Positions 11,362-23,219 are shown, numbered from the stretch's first letter. The stretch is 64,000 nt of DNA from Siphonodentalium dalli (GCA_032622095.1 CP136061.1:220319148-220383147); one strand, 5' to 3'. Numbers and translations are program-made. The notes: generated by a model not told the origin, from the letters alone.

Positions 11362-11740
11362 TTAAGACGCTGGTATCAACGAGATTGGGAAGTCATTCTT
11401 CATCGGCAGGTCTCCTGTAGCCATGGAGTCGTTACGATCGCCCAATGTGCAACTTGGTGCAGAAACTGGATCCGACGCATGCGCACTGACTCCTATTAGG
11501 GCATTGTCCAGATTTTGTTGTGTAGGAGGTGTCGTGGGCACAGATAAATTGATCGAGAGCCAGCGTTGCTTTGTTAACGGAATTGTATTCCATTGAAAGT
11601 TTAGTAATCCATCAAATAAATTGGAATCACAGTGACAGTGTTGAGAACGACCGAATTGCATAGACTTTGATGGAGATCCCGAGAGAATATTTAGAGCTTG
11701 TGGCCATGCTAAAATCGTGTCCGGTCGGATCTACTGGGAC
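11362..11740 (-). CDS. Exon-like open reading frame, unknown
   Basis: On the minus strand the frame is open from an upstream TAG near 11735 to a stop at 11362, about 120 codons. The first in-frame ATG is at 11661. The deduced peptide is rich in Ser, Pro, Asn and Thr (for example SVPTTPPTQQNLDNALIG) with mixed composition, unlike translations of repeats. A CAG just upstream of the opening could be a splice acceptor. No domain is recognised, and the peptide looks disordered. It may be a 3' exon, a pseudogene piece or chance. It lies between the 3.9-kb element and the 110-bp flank repeat, so its original context is broken. Confidence 0.2.
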
Positions 11741-11836
11741 CACGCATGTAATGGCACTCTGATGGTAACCATTTTCATTGGAAATTTAATAAATAAGTCG
11801 TTAAAATGATTCGCATGTTTTGAAATTCGATAAGAG
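11729..11836 (+). repeat. Direct repeat flanking the 3.9-kb element, right copy
   Basis: Second copy of the 7109-7217 sequence. It diverges abruptly after TTCGATAAG, where the left copy continues into the target site GTTACCAT. Confidence 0.7.
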
Positions 11837-12388
11837 CAAATCCCAACTTCGTTTCAGCTCACACCGGGACCAGCGCATTTGTTTAATTACGACAGAACAA
11901 ATTCATGATACAACTCTTGTCTCTACATTATCTGATCCAATTCACACATTTCTTATTATTTAATACATGATCCTACCCTTATTCCATTCAATAAACCCAT
12001 TCTATAAATTGTGATATTAAACGTTCTATTAAACGTTCGTTTAATAACAGGAAATAGTGCCATGTGACCTTTAACTACCGGTTTGTCATCTGTTTACATT
12101 CCGTACGCTACGTCTCAAAATTGTATGGATTCCACTATTTTTTCCGACAAACTATAATGAATGAAGAGTTTGAAAAGTTATGTCATTAAATATACGCCAT
12201 TAAATACACCAAAGAGTATTTATCTGGGACTATTTCTTTATTCGGGCAAACCACGCATAGTTTCGTGAAACGTCATCGCAAGTCTCATTGAAGCCGATGT
12301 TAATTTCGCGTCCCATTTGTTGATATAATTGTGTTCTGTCGAGGTTTTGGATCATATAATAAATAGAATCTACCACTCGTCCCCAGTA
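11837..12388. other. No gene recognised
   Basis: AT-rich sequence without a recurring repeat or convincing ORF. Confidence 0.45.
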
Positions 12389-12481
12389 TATAGCGGAATT
12401 TACAAAACTCGTCCAGTAAATTAGGTATGGACTTCGCCTTTAGACCTAATTTACTGGACTCGTTTTGTAAATTCCGCTATA
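12389..12481. repeat. Near-perfect palindrome, 38-bp arms
   Basis: Left arm 12389-12426, right arm 12444-12481, 36 of 38 bases complementary. The arms begin TATAGCGGAATTTAC. The 17-base spacer is ATGGACTTCGCCTTTAG. It would extrude a strong hairpin. No target duplication was identified. Confidence 0.85.
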
Positions 12482-12512
12482 AACTGGTGACTCGTTGTAG
12501 ATCCTCTCTCTC

Positions 12513-12530
12513 TATATATATATATATATA
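12513..12530. repeat. TA microsatellite
   Basis: TA dinucleotide run immediately before the ACTAGAAGGTGACC start of the next element. A similar run precedes the second copy at 13267. Confidence 0.7.
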
Positions 12531-13259
12531 CTAGAAGGTGACCCGACTTCGTCCGGGCTTTGACCTTGAATTGTCCATTTTGAAGGTCAAGGTCAAGTGG
12601 GGTCCAAAACACTGCCCGGACAAAAGTACCCGACAAACGTGCCCGTCGAAATCCATCCGGTTTTAACCGATTTGACCTTGAATTGATAATTTTGAAGGTC
12701 AAGGTCAGGTCGGGTCACGACTCGACCCGTCCAAAACACTCAGTGGACAAAAGTAACCCCACGTATCAAATTTCGTCGAAATCCCATCAAAATTGGCGAT
12801 ATGACCTTGAATTGACCCGATTTCAAGGTCAAATCACGTCGCACGGGCAAATGAATATGCTTATGAGACTCCCCATACGAAAGCACCCCCACATACCAAG
12901 TTTCATCGAAATCCCGTGATATTCGGGCGTTTGACTTTGAAATGACCCGATTTCAAGGTCAAGGTCACATCCCACGGGCAAATTAATATGTTTATGCCAC
13001 TCCCCATACGAAAGCACCCCCACATACCAAGTTTCATCGAAATCCCGTGATATTCGGGCGTTTGACTTTGAAATGACCCGATTTCAAGGTCAAGGTCACA
13101 TCCCACGGGCAAATTAATATGTTTATGCCACTCCCCGGCCTTATGTACCCCCACATACCAAGTTTCATCGAAATCGGCTTGGCCGTTTTCGAGTTCATCG
13201 CGAACACACACACAGACACACACACACACACAGATCTTCCAAAATATATAATAGATATA
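12530..13259 (+). mobile_element. CA-tailed dispersed element, copy 1
   Basis: Begins ACTAGAAGGTGACCCGACTT and ends with TTTCATCGAAATCGGCTTGG, TCGCGAACACACACAC and CAGATCTTCCAAAATATATA. The same start and end bound copy 2 (13267-13982) and, inverted, copy 3 (34262-35069). The interior of this copy is filled by 131-bp tandem units. Both ends abut TA runs. I cannot assign a superfamily. ORFs within are translations of the repeat. Confidence 0.7.
12640..13163 (+). repeat. 131-bp tandem repeat with nuclear-receptor-type half-sites
   Basis: TTTCGTCGAA or TTTCATCGAA marks unit starts at 12771, 12901, 13032 and 13163, with periods of 130-131 bp. A degenerate unit lies before 12771. Units contain TTCAAGGTCAAGGTCA or a shorter form, and earlier units also carry the opposed TGACCTTGA. 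Confidence 0.8.
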
Positions 13260-13266
13260 TATATAT

Positions 13267-13982
13267 ACTAGAAGGTGACCCGACTTCGTCCGGGCTATTC
13301 AAAATCCAAATTTCAAGTCGATAGCTCCACCCGTTTCCGAGATATATAGCCCAATGTCATTTGCGGATACCTCGGCCGGTGATGAGTTAACGCGACAGTC
13401 TAGCCTGACTATGCCACCCCCTCGAATATACATTACAATATTTGTCAAATGTATTATGTATTAATTTATATATGTATATTGAAATAAAATATCCTATCCT
13501 ATCCTATCCTTAACGCGACATCGGCCGGTTAAGAGTTAACGCGATCACGTCACGATCTGTTGATGGCGTAATATATTTACGCAATGTTTTTCGATGAGCG
13601 AAGCATGGTCCTGCGTTCTTCCCGATAATTAAGGTAGAATCTTTAAACGTACACAGGCGTGTGAAACATCATTGGAAAGCGCCACAGATTCTAACCGTGC
13701 AAATTATATGACTGGCAATTTACTATTCGCGCTATATCGAATCGAACTGAAATATATTAGCGCAAAACGGCGTAAAAACAGATTTGACCTCGGCACGTGA
13801 AAAGTTGAGCTCGGATCTGAAAATTAATAGGCCTATGCCACTTCCCGACAGAAAATACCCCCACATACCAAGTTTCATCGAAATCGGGTCGGCCGTTATC
13901 GAGTCCATCGCGAACACACACACAGACAGACACACACACAGATCTTCCAAAATATATAATAGATATATATATATATATATAT
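13267..13982 (+). mobile_element. CA-tailed dispersed element, copy 2
   Basis: Same termini as copy 1 and similar length, but the interior matches copy 3 rather than the 131-bp array. It holds GTTAACGCGA and CGGCCGGTTAAG motifs and CTCGGCACGTGAAAAGTTGA near the end. It starts a few bases after copy 1 ends, so the two lie head to tail. A LINE tail is inserted at 13398-13509. Confidence 0.7.
13398..13509 (+). mobile_element. 5'-truncated non-LTR retrotransposon tail
   Basis: An insertion of 112 bp flanked by 11-bp duplications TTAACGCGACA (13387-13397 and 13510-13520). It contains AATAAA and ends in an ATCCT pentanucleotide run. Direct repeats plus a short-repeat tail are the signature of target-primed reverse transcription. 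It is nested in CA-tailed copy 2. Confidence 0.65.
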
Positions 13983-15350
13983 TGTCCCGGCAAATAAAAT
14001 CATTTTCAGTTGGGGAATAAAACTGACCAGGAAATTTTCTGAGGTGTGTGTTTTCGTATACTTAAACTTTTTAATTTAAAATGCATTCTTCCTCGTTCAT
14101 GTTGCATAAGCGGCACGTGGATTTGCAGGATGTTTTATGTAATGCGCCGTTATCTGTACCGCCCGTTAACGCGCCCGTCTATGTATATATCAGTGTCCAC
14201 ATAACGACTTACTTGTGGGCATGACTGTGAAACAACACCAACACTTTAACATCGTAGTAGCCAATATAGCGATACCAGAACAATCAAATTAATATTCACG
14301 TGAATAATGATTAACACTCAAACAAAGAAATTACGAAGTGTGAGGAGAATAACATCCCTATCACACTACAGCCACAAAACTAGAAACTAATATGTGCAAC
14401 ACCAGCGGCCAATTGTTATCTCCAGTTTCAACATCCGAGTTTAAACCGGGTTTAAACCTATATTAGCGATCTAGTTGAACCGAGTCTTAAGTTTGCGTTT
14501 GTAGTCGCACGGTAACCAGTTGAGTGACAGTTCTATTCAGTGTGAGGAGATCATGCACTCACACTGCCCAGTGAGCCAAAGTAAAAAAACTGAACACGCC
14601 CTAACTATACATGAAATATTTACATAGTCCGTGTGTGTTACACTAAATTATGTTTGTTGATTGGTCAACTGCTATGTGTGTTATGCCTCGATAACACACA
14701 TAACACGAACTGATGTCACGTCTTGTTGAACTAGATCACTCAAACCTGTTTGCACACTAAATGGGCATGCTTTCTAAGCTAGCTATGATAGACTAATCGA
14801 TCGGTAACCCGCGGGTGGAATATTATGCTAACTTACAATGCAGCATTTTATAATCTCCCAACTTCAGACAGCTAGATCAATTTAAGTTATTCTATGGAAG
14901 AAAATAAGATAAAAGATATATGCAGTTTGATTGTGTTTATTGAGTACTGTTTGAGCATATTTATTGTAAACCGCTTCAGATAATGGGCCCAACGGCCACA
15001 GCAATAGCCCTAAATAAAACACATTCAAACTATATTCAGTTCTTAATAGCAAAACTCGTGCATATGAGTCATCGCCTAGCTGAACTCAATTGTGACAAGA
15101 CAAAATGCAAGACGACACTCGCACGATAAACGCACCATCAGTCGACGTTGAACAGATTGTATAACAATTGCAATTCACTGTTCAAAAGGTCGGAGTCGTC
15201 ATTTCAGGTCTGCCTAACTAAACCGAGTCTTGTTGGGTCGTTATAGAAGGCTCAAAATTATCGCAATTGGCAAACACTTACCACCACACAATATACAGGT
15301 GTGAGCGCTTCTCGCTTATAGAAGTTCAGATCAAAATATGCTCATTATCC
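13983..15350. other. No gene recognised
   Basis: About 1.4 kb with only short ORFs. AGTTTAAACCGGGTTTAAACC near 14439 resembles the ends of the hairpin element at 54551. Otherwise nothing recurs. Confidence 0.4.
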
Positions 15351-15578
15351 AACATATCCTCGCGCAAATACGCACATAATCGACTTATAATGTGAAATAG
15401 GTACATAATGTGATTATTTTATTCTGAATAAACCTCACATAGTAGATAATGGAGTCATAGCCGTTACTTAGTTTTATGGCGCGGACCAAAGTGAAAACAC
15501 ATGTTAAAGAGCGTACACCTGAAAAGTCGTGGGTTGGCTAACTTGTCTCATTGTCCGCACATAATCTGCTTAGAATGG
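15351..15578 (+). repeat. AGATAATCTGC-family dispersed repeat, single copy
   Basis: Begins AACATATCCTCGCGCAAATA, passes through TTTTATGGCGCGGAC and CATGTTAAAGAGCGTACACC, and ends CATAATCTGCTTAGAATGGG. The same ordered blocks recur at 23342-24283, and inverted at 32275, 43891, 46186 and 55743. Confidence 0.7.
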
Positions 15579-16974
15579 GAGAACAGGCTCCGTTATATTA
15601 ATTGTCAGAATATCATTCTCGATAGAACGCGGTTGTTCGCATTATTTAGTCCAATGATATAGTGGCACTACAGTTAATACGTCTGACAATGCGAAGACGA
15701 ATCCGTCACTTAGACCTTTCGTCTCTAGTTGTGTCTATGGTTTTAGTTGTCAACTGTGGTGTAAACCGAGGCTATCCTTACTCCGAACTTACTGGGGATG
15801 ACGATTCCTCCATGAGTTTCTTTCAGAAGTGATACCGGAAATATAGAGAGCATCTTTAAATGAACCCGTAGCTCATCAACAATTAGTGTGACTTCGTGAA
15901 ACATCTCTATCGAGTTATCAGTGAAACAAAATGACAATGAATGACGTTCGCGCAGGGATCACTCAATGTTACGGAAATTAAAACGGAATATACAATTAAG
16001 CATCACACCACAGGGACGTTCGCCAAGGGACCATGCAATGTTCCGGAAAGAAAAAACCCACGACGGACGTTCGGCCGGGGACCGCTCAAATGTTACGGAA
16101 AGAAACAACGGAACGTATACAATTACCTATCCCAACACAGGTAACGGAAAGTCGCGCAAATTCACACCGTGGGTCTATTGCAGTTTATACACAAAACAAG
16201 TGTATGCATCGTTATCCTCGTAACCTCCTTTGACCATCACCATAAAGACATTCCGACAATTAACGTGGGACAGTTTTCCCATACACACCGATAAGTGTAT
16301 ACCACTATGGTAACGGCAAGTCACTGACATGAAGGCTGATCAAAGTAAAGTTTCTCTCTACGCATCGTTAGTGTCCGTTAAATAACTTTCATCTTCCGCT
16401 TTATATAATTAGTCGATAGGATCCATTCTTTTGAGCAACGACGGTTTATGTATGCATGGTTCATTTAACTAACCCTTAGATTTCTGAAAGGTTCTTTTGT
16501 CTGTTTACCACCATATTAATGATCAGTGGTGGCTCCATAATAGTCGAAAAGACAGGATACACGGACACCAGTACATTTATACCTGCCTCGTTGTAAAGGC
16601 GTCACCCTAACTAGCCAGATTAGAATTGTGGCTGGTCGGCACATTACAGTTCCTTTACAAAGTGTCAAAATAAAATGGAATATTAGCAAATGCCCTGCAT
16701 ATGTACTCAATTTGTATATGGTTGACGCACATGTTATGAACATGGAATCATGTACGGATACGCATTAACCCCCTATATATGGGCACACAATATACAAATG
16801 TACTCCAAATAACTGCTTTAGTCGATAGTTTAATTATTTGGAGTAGGGGTCTGTTCAGTTGGTATCGCTGTCCCTGTATGTATGGTCCCTTTAGCTAACA
16901 CATTTATTTATTAACATTCCATGACTTGACCTGCGCTGGTTCAGCATTAAATGTCATATTTCAGCCCATTCTCT
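15579..16974. other. No gene; short threefold tandem repeat
   Basis: At 15945-16110 a motif of the form ACGTTCG..GGGACC..CAATGTTACGGAAA occurs three times with 70- and 51-bp spacing. Overlapping ORFs there are translations of it. CTCCAAATAA (16804) and TTATTTGGAG (16835) form a small inverted pair. No gene is evident. Confidence 0.4.
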
Positions 16975-17127
16975 GATATATGCGAGTTTCCAATATATAA
17001 GAGAATGCAGTGGCTTAGAATGTCAAGGCAAACATTATTAGGCCAATGTATTCTCTTATATATGCGAGGCTCCGTATGGGAGACAAGCATATATACGAGA
17101 ATACATTGGCACAGGGTGTTCGTAAAA
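16975..17127. mobile_element. Diverged hairpin core of the piggyBac-like MITE
   Basis: GCCAATGTATTCTCTTATA and its near-complement ending ATACATTGGC enclose a different loop, GCTCCGTATGGGAGAC. A degenerate second hairpin half precedes it. The arms match the hairpins of the MITEs at 25218-25609 and 52444-52833, but the CCCTTTACCC ends were not found. Confidence 0.55.
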
Positions 17128-17457
17128 TTTCAGGATATATAGCGAGAATTCATAATTTATCTAGCCCACCCGTAAGTTAAAGCCACATGGCGGTTTCCTC
17201 TTCAAAATACACCTAATAATATTCGCTATTGATTTTTCCCCGACATCGAGGTCGGTCGATATACACCTGAGCTACCTTTATATATTTGAATAAGAATTCG
17301 AACACAAAAATCGGACCCCGATCAAATAAAAAATAAAATATTGCGACATGTGTATTCATTGATATGTGGGCTCGCCATCGGAATAACGCGCGATTGTCTT
17401 TATTTTAATCATCAAAACTGTAATACCATAAAAGTTTCAGAGCGAGGACAGCTATAG
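17128..17457. other. No gene recognised
   Basis: AT-rich sequence, nothing recurring. Confidence 0.45.
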
Positions 17458-17700
17458 ACAAGAAAACCATAGTCAGAAATGGTAACGCCACCAAGATCAT
17501 ATTATTAGCCATTAATATAAATTATAATATAAAATATATTGGTTACATGAATTCATTCCGTTAAAACAACTAATCCTTCAAATTATTACAAAAAATTACG
17601 GTTTATTACTGCAGGTTTTTCATTCACCAAACCAGAAAGCTTCTAAATGCGGATAAACAATTGGGTTCCCGCCATAAAATCTTCAAGTGTGCATGGCCCA
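17458..17700 (-). repeat. Dispersed repeat (TTTATATTATAATT family), inverted copy
   Basis: Its complement matches 24440-24690 and, more weakly, 41800-41960. Shared blocks include AGTCAGAAATGGTAAC, AATATAAATTATAATATAAA and CCGTTAAAACAACTAATCC. It is AT-rich with no ORF. Confidence 0.55.
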
Positions 17701-18145
17701 GCCATTGTTCATACCTAAACATCGAACGCAATTAACGCGGTCATAATAGTTACATACTGCAACTTTAAGACATCCAGCGAATACACACCCCACGAAAACC
17801 CGAAATGTGTTGTCCTGCGAGATATCCCATCGCTATAGCTCAATTTGACACGGCCAGATTAGGCTTTCTACAATATCCTAAAACAATAAAGCTTCTCAAA
17901 TCATCGGCATAGTCAATAGAACTTTCACGAACTTGGACATTCCAACTACAGCTTTTACCGGACTCGGGGTCGCAGTACAACTTTAACGCGTCCCAAAATA
18001 ACCGGAAAAACCAATTATCTATTTATAAAAGCACCATAGGTCCACGGATTTCAAAAAATTGCACAACAGTATACACCGGTGGCGTTAATTAATTTCCCGC
18101 GGTCTACAGGTGCAATATTGAACAATCGTATATTAGAGATAGCCC
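17701..18145. other. No gene recognised
   Basis: Sequence upstream of a possible exon. No recurring repeat was seen. Confidence 0.4.
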
Positions 18146-18457
18146 ATGCAATCATTCATTTCAAATCTCATTCACGTAAATCCTAAAGTGCGAGATAATA
18201 TCCATATCCACAGCCATACCGACAATGTCCTTTGTTGCTTAATGTGGATAATGGTGGTCCCAGTGCCATGTCATCCATGCAGTGAACACTGTGACATCAT
18301 ACTCAACACAAAACCAACACATAAGAAATACACCTTAGTCATCACTCCTGATCAGAACCATGCATCATCAACTTCCATTATAGCAGCTGAACACCATGGT
18401 AAGTCCGGTAGCTTGTGCCCCGATCCCCAGTGCACCCACACTACCACCCGTGGTTAA
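18146..18457 (+). CDS. Possible exon with consensus splice donor, unknown
   Basis: A 103-codon frame opens at ATG 18146. Within it, at 18399, stands ATG|GTAAGT, a full consensus 5' splice site, so an exon could end at 18398. The peptide is Cys- and His-containing (CHPCSEHCDIIL) with no recognised domain. I did not find a matching acceptor exon downstream. Chance is a serious alternative. Confidence 0.15.
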   Translation: MQSFISNLIHVNPKVRDNIHIHSHTDNVLCCLMWIMVVPVPCHPCSEHCDIILNTKPTHKKYTLVITPDQNHASSTSIIAAEHHGKSGSLCPDPQCTHTTTRG

Positions 18458-18762
18458 GTGGTCCTGCCAATATGTTATGATGCTGCTGGTCCTGTTGAAT
18501 TTCTGTGATACGGGTATGGAAAACTGATGCCGTTACGAAAAAGTACCGTTATTTTTTCTAAAGTTTTCATTTTAGCGGTGTTTGGCTAATAATCTAAGTG
18601 ATTTGAGAGAAAAAAACATTGTGTGTATGAAACATTCAAGAACATACATATTTTTGAAAAATATAATAATGCCTGTGCAGGTGTTTCTAAATCATCTTTA
18701 TTTCACCCTGAGTGAATAATTTCTGTATTTAGTGGGTTACAATAAAATATGGTCAACTAAGT

Positions 18763-18827
18763 GTGCGCGGTGGCTCAGTCGACAATGTGCATATCACGAA
18801 GAAGTCGTTTCGATTCCATATACGCGC
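18763..18827 (+). ncRNA. tRNA-like segment, probably a SINE head
   Basis: TGGCTCAGTCGACAATGTGC resembles a pol III A box and CGTTTCGATTCC a B box. The outer bases (GTGCGCG and TACGCGC) can partly pair as an acceptor stem. The T stem does not pair well and no anticodon arm could be drawn convincingly, so a functional tRNA is unlikely. Confidence 0.3.
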
Positions 18828-20054
18828 TTACTCGTGATCCACACAAATGGTGGATAACCTGCTTCGTGTATCTAGTTAACTGTGTCATTTGTTTTTCACG
18901 CCGGTGACGTAATTACCCAATGAAATTACCCCTCTGGTGGTTTATTTTCTCCGCCTATGAAATTTATAGTGTCGTGATTTATGGCCTATAGCGAATAAAA
19001 GCACGATTAACCAAACCAGGCTGCTCACGACCCAAATTTCCATTATCCTGAAATCAGTTTGTCACTAGTCAATGTAATGAAAAACTCGAACGAGTAGGAT
19101 TTCCACATTAGTGATAACTAAACCTTGATCACAATTTGTTTGTGCAGAAACAAGATATTCCGATTTGTGTCTGTGCACATCATTGAATGTGATTAAACAT
19201 TGACGCCTGTTTATACAGAAATATGATATTTGGTTTCTCGTCTACGCGCTAATAAATTGCAGCACTTTAGTGAGGTTTCGCAAACTCACGGATAGAGTTA
19301 CGACTACATTTAGCTATTCATATCCGTACAATTCACGTCGGATTATTGTCCTGTACTTTAGATTTACATACCAATCGCGATTGTACTGAACGGCATATAA
19401 GTTGAGCACGAATTTCTTCATATTGACTGCAGATGGGCAGTTTTAGTAGGGCGATATCCATGCATGACCATGCTGTATTTTTTCGCTTGTCTCATCTCGG
19501 CAATCAACATGAATCAGGCACGATATAGCATGCAGATTAGGTACAGCGCGAACGATATATAATCTTCTTATCAATCGGCCAATTTGCGAAAGTTGTCCAA
19601 AGCCTGATAAATGATGGCTGCATGATATAACAAAACAAATTGACCGATTGTCTGTATATTTTAATGGATTTTTGGGGACATATCGAATAAATTGATACTT
19701 TATCCATCGCACGGTTAGGACGTTACGACAACGTTTAGAAAGTGCGCACAATTTGAATACGTATTACCCTAACCGTCACCCTAAACGTATCCGTTGCTCT
19801 ACCCGTTAGTTGCGAAACCTCTCTATTGGACAAGTTTCGCAAACTCACGGATAATTTACGACTACGTTTATTTGTTCGTATGTATAGTGAATATAGTCGT
19901 AAAATTAATGTTGCCGTGAGATTATCGCTTTACACGATCCACTATTTTATTTACCCGGTTTCTGACGATGGAAAAAAATGCAATGAAAAAAAAAGCAATT
20001 CATAGAGAATACCTACGAGTTTTGGTTGAATACCCGAATTATCTCATGAGTGGG
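18828..20054. repeat. Local direct repeats, no gene
   Basis: TTTCGCAAACTCACGGATA followed by TTACGACTACGTTTA-like sequence occurs at 19275-19330 and again at 19834-19890. The block ATTATCGCTTTACACGATCC with TTTACCCGGTTTCTG at 19920-19999 recurs at 20650-20724. An ORF at 19443-19751 (minus) has no motif I can stand behind. Confidence 0.5.
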
Positions 20055-20121
20055 TGCAAGGAAGTACAGAATTTCCACGAGCGGCTGCAAGCCGCGAGTG
20101 GAAATTCTGTACTTCCTTGCA
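20055..20121. repeat. Perfect palindrome, 24-bp arms with nested hairpin loop
   Basis: Arms 20055-20078 and 20098-20121 begin TGCAAGGAAGTACAG and are fully complementary. The 19-base spacer GAGCGGCTGCAAGCCGCGA is itself a hairpin (GCGGC/GCCGC). The extruded structure would be almost continuous. Confidence 0.9.
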
Positions 20122-22439
20122 GTCGGTCCAGGCGATGGATATAACACTCTACGCCACGGCAATTTCCCACTATTTAATGGGGAAGCATATAATAAAATCA
20201 TTTCTCACATGTTTTCATAGTTTTGTTTACCTTCAATTATCACCGTGATGACAATATTATATAATTTAATTCATCTAGTACTTTAAGTGGTATGAATTTT
20301 CAAAGATATTCATATGTTGCGTATTATTTATTGCATGATGTTCATCCTTGGGTACTTAGGAATGGAATTTCTGGGATCTACTCATGTAATAATAGCTGAG
20401 TAATCGAAAATATTATTACAAAACAAATACACATGTTTGTGATGGTAGCATTTGTTTATTTGGGTATTCGCATTCTGTCATTGCAAATAGTAAATATATT
20501 GTGTCGGTGTGTTCTGCAATAGTTTACTTGCATACTTTTGGCTATTGGAACAGACTGCAGATGGAAAATTATAATTTTTAAACAGACTGAGCGACCACAG
20601 CCCCAACGGCGTTATTGAACACGGCAATGCATGGATAATCCTGTGCAGTGAGATTATCGCTTTACATGATCCACTATATTATTTACCCGGTTTCTGGCAA
20701 TTGCAATGAAAAAAAGCAATGCAATCATGTCTATCCAGTTGGGACTAGTTACCACGTTATAGAAAATACATTGCTGTGCATATGCTTATCATTGTGTCAT
20801 ATATACTGATGATGCGGATAACCTCTGGTATTAGATGAACTTCCATTGATAAATTTAATTAGTGGGTGTTGAGAATATTTTTTTGAGATTTCATTTGTTT
20901 TTCATTAAGCTTGTTTGGCATTTCATCCAAAGTGATATTTAACATATCTGACAAACATTGCATGTACTCTCCTGTTATTTCAGTTTTTCATAAAAAAAAA
21001 ACTTTGGAGATGGGTCCCCGAATTTCCCTTGAAAACAATCTTGCGTTGTAGGGGTGAGTGTCCGAGATCTGACAAGACAAAACAGGCGTGTCCCGGGTGG
21101 TGGTGGTGGAGGTGGTCCCAAAATAAAAAAAATTCAACTTTGTATCCTGTATTGTTTCCCTGACACCCCCTTTATTCGATGCCTTTTCTGAGCTAAATAT
21201 TCCAGACGGCAAGGAGCGATATGATGTGGGGCATCCCACCGCAGCAACTGTTAGAAAATTCAGTAATTGGAAATCTAATGCTTGAATCAAAATTACTTGG
21301 CAATTTTAGACCGAAAATATAGGTTCACTACCAATACCTGGTGTAAAATATATCGTTTGTAGTCAAAATATCGACTATTTTCCTACTCAGAACTTTCGAC
21401 TGAAATTGCCATCATTTGGTATTTTTCCGACCATAGGGGGTTTATGTTAAATTGGAACTTCCCGGCCATTTGGACAGTTTATAAATGAATTTATTATATG
21501 AATATTTATTGAATGAAAAGTCCTGCTTTGGAGTCGGATATTTCTGTCTACAATGGTGGGAGGCGTGGGGAATTATAATGTAGACTCCCCGTACAAAGAC
21601 AATCTAGTCGCGCCCTTTTCCAAGCGTGTTGTGTAGCCATACTCCTTACAGGTGGTTTGTCGATTGGATTTTCAACTGAAAAATGAACTTTACCTTTTCA
21701 AAGTGATTCGCTCTCACACGATGAATGCATCAATTCGGATCATATCAACTCAAAAAAAGGAAACAACCAACAGTTTCGAAGTAATTGGCGCTCTGACTGT
21801 CTGTATAAACAATTACGGTTCGTGCTAAATCAACTCCTAACGAGAATTGGGAAACGGATCGCCTTCCACAGCTAATATGTGCTATAATGGGAACCTGTAT
21901 GGGTGTATTCGATTTGATTGGGTAATACAATCCCGGAACAGCTTTTACTCGGAACAATCGCGTGCAAACGAGTCATTTCCATTCAAACGACGACGTCCCG
22001 GAAGCTAGATTTACAGGAACAATTCACAGATTATGATTATATCGGAATTGAAACTTCCGCTCAATGGGCAGTTCACATGCGCATGACTCGGGAATGCCAT
22101 AAAAGAAGGCTCACGACACGCAGTCACGATGCAGGTTAAATACGGACACAGAGATGCACGTGCTGAGCTTTGTGATTTGTGAATATGTTTTTGCTTGGTC
22201 ATAATGAACATTTCTCTAAATTGTTAGTTTGAAGCAGAGCATGCGATTCATATTTGGTAACAAGCTCGCACGACGCAATCACAATGCATGTAAAATGCGG
22301 ACACACTGATACAATGAGTAGCGAAAAGCGATGGTTTCTTCGCTCAAAGACATATTATGTACTTATTCGGGTGCGTGAAACTATAGTAAATTGGTATTCA
22401 GGCGCTATGCCAACTGGAAGAATGTAGCATTCTATTAAA
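20122..22439. other. No gene recognised
   Basis: About 2.3 kb. It includes the second copy of a local direct repeat (20650-20724) and a 100-codon minus ORF at 20988-21290 rich in Ser and Thr without a supportable domain. No strong repeat is seen. Confidence 0.4.
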
Positions 22440-22669
22440 ATCGTTGAAAATTTCAAACAAATCCACCTTACCACTTCATAGAAAACATCGCCCGAACTAC
22501 GCACAATTGTAAATATTTACTTCTCGATTTGGGACGCAACTATCTGTGATAAACTAACGAAAATGATTTCACCATCGAGAGTCACTGTAGTTAATTAATA
22601 TATATACGAATGACGGTGCTTGTTATCAATTTGGATATAATATTTATGAAATGTACTACTTTGAGCAAG
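22440..22669 (+). repeat. Dispersed repeat body upstream of the 55-bp array
   Basis: About 230 bp aligning throughout with 28640-28880. Shared blocks include TTGTAAATATTTACT, GATAAACTAACGAAAA and CCATCGAGAGT. In the other copy the following 55-bp unit is single, and here it is amplified. Confidence 0.65.
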
Positions 22670-23219
22670 ATTATTTTTCCATTTCTATTTGATCACCCTA
22701 CCAGAGTGTTTCACATCACTTTAAGATTATTCTCCATTTCTATTTGATCACCCTACCAGAGTGTTTCACATCACTTTAAGATTATTCTCCATTTCTATTT
22801 GATCACCCTACCAGAGTGTTTCACATCACTTTAAGATTATTCTCCATTTCTATTTGATCACCCTACCAGAGTGTTTCACATCACTTTAAGATTATTCTCC
22901 ATTTCTATTTGATCACCCTACCAGAGTGTTTCACATCACTTTAAGATTATTCTCCATTTCTATTTGATCACCCTACCAGAGTGTTTCACATCACTTTAAG
23001 ATTATTCTCCATTTCTATTGATCACCATGCCAGAGTGTTTCACATCACTTTAAGATTATTCTCCATTTCTATCTGATCACCCTACCAGAGTGTTTCACAT
23101 CACTTTAAGATTATTCTCCATTTCTATTTGATCACCCTACCAGAGTGTTTCACATCACTTTAAGATTATTCTCCATTTCTATTTGATCACCCTACCAGAG
23201 TGTTTCACATCACTTTAAG
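22670..23219 (+). repeat. 55-bp minisatellite, ten units
   Basis: Units read ATTATTCTCCATTTCTATTT then GATCACCCTACCAGAGTGTT then TCACATCACTTTAAG. Ten units fill 550 bp with very few differences, for example GATCACCATGCC near 23023. The uniformity indicates recent amplification. Confidence 0.95.

Noticed and set aside
18763-18827. Functional tRNA gene
   Set aside because: A- and B-box-like motifs are present, but the T stem and anticodon arm do not fold. It is listed as a tRNA-like segment.
19443-19751. Minus-strand ORF as a piggyBac transposase relic
   Set aside because: A YVPKNPLK stretch recalls a conserved YxPxKPxK segment, but the surrounding residues and the catalytic aspartates are not visible.
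20988-21290. Minus-strand 100-codon ORF as a hAT transposase C-terminal relic
   Set aside because: A PTSYRSLPSG-IFSSEK stretch loosely recalls the SERVFS region, but the key Glu-Arg-x-Phe-Ser order is not there and no further motif supports it.
22670-23219. CRISPR-like array
   Set aside because: The 55-bp units are contiguous with no unique spacers, and the DNA is eukaryotic. The 42-bp and minisatellite arrays fail for the same reason.
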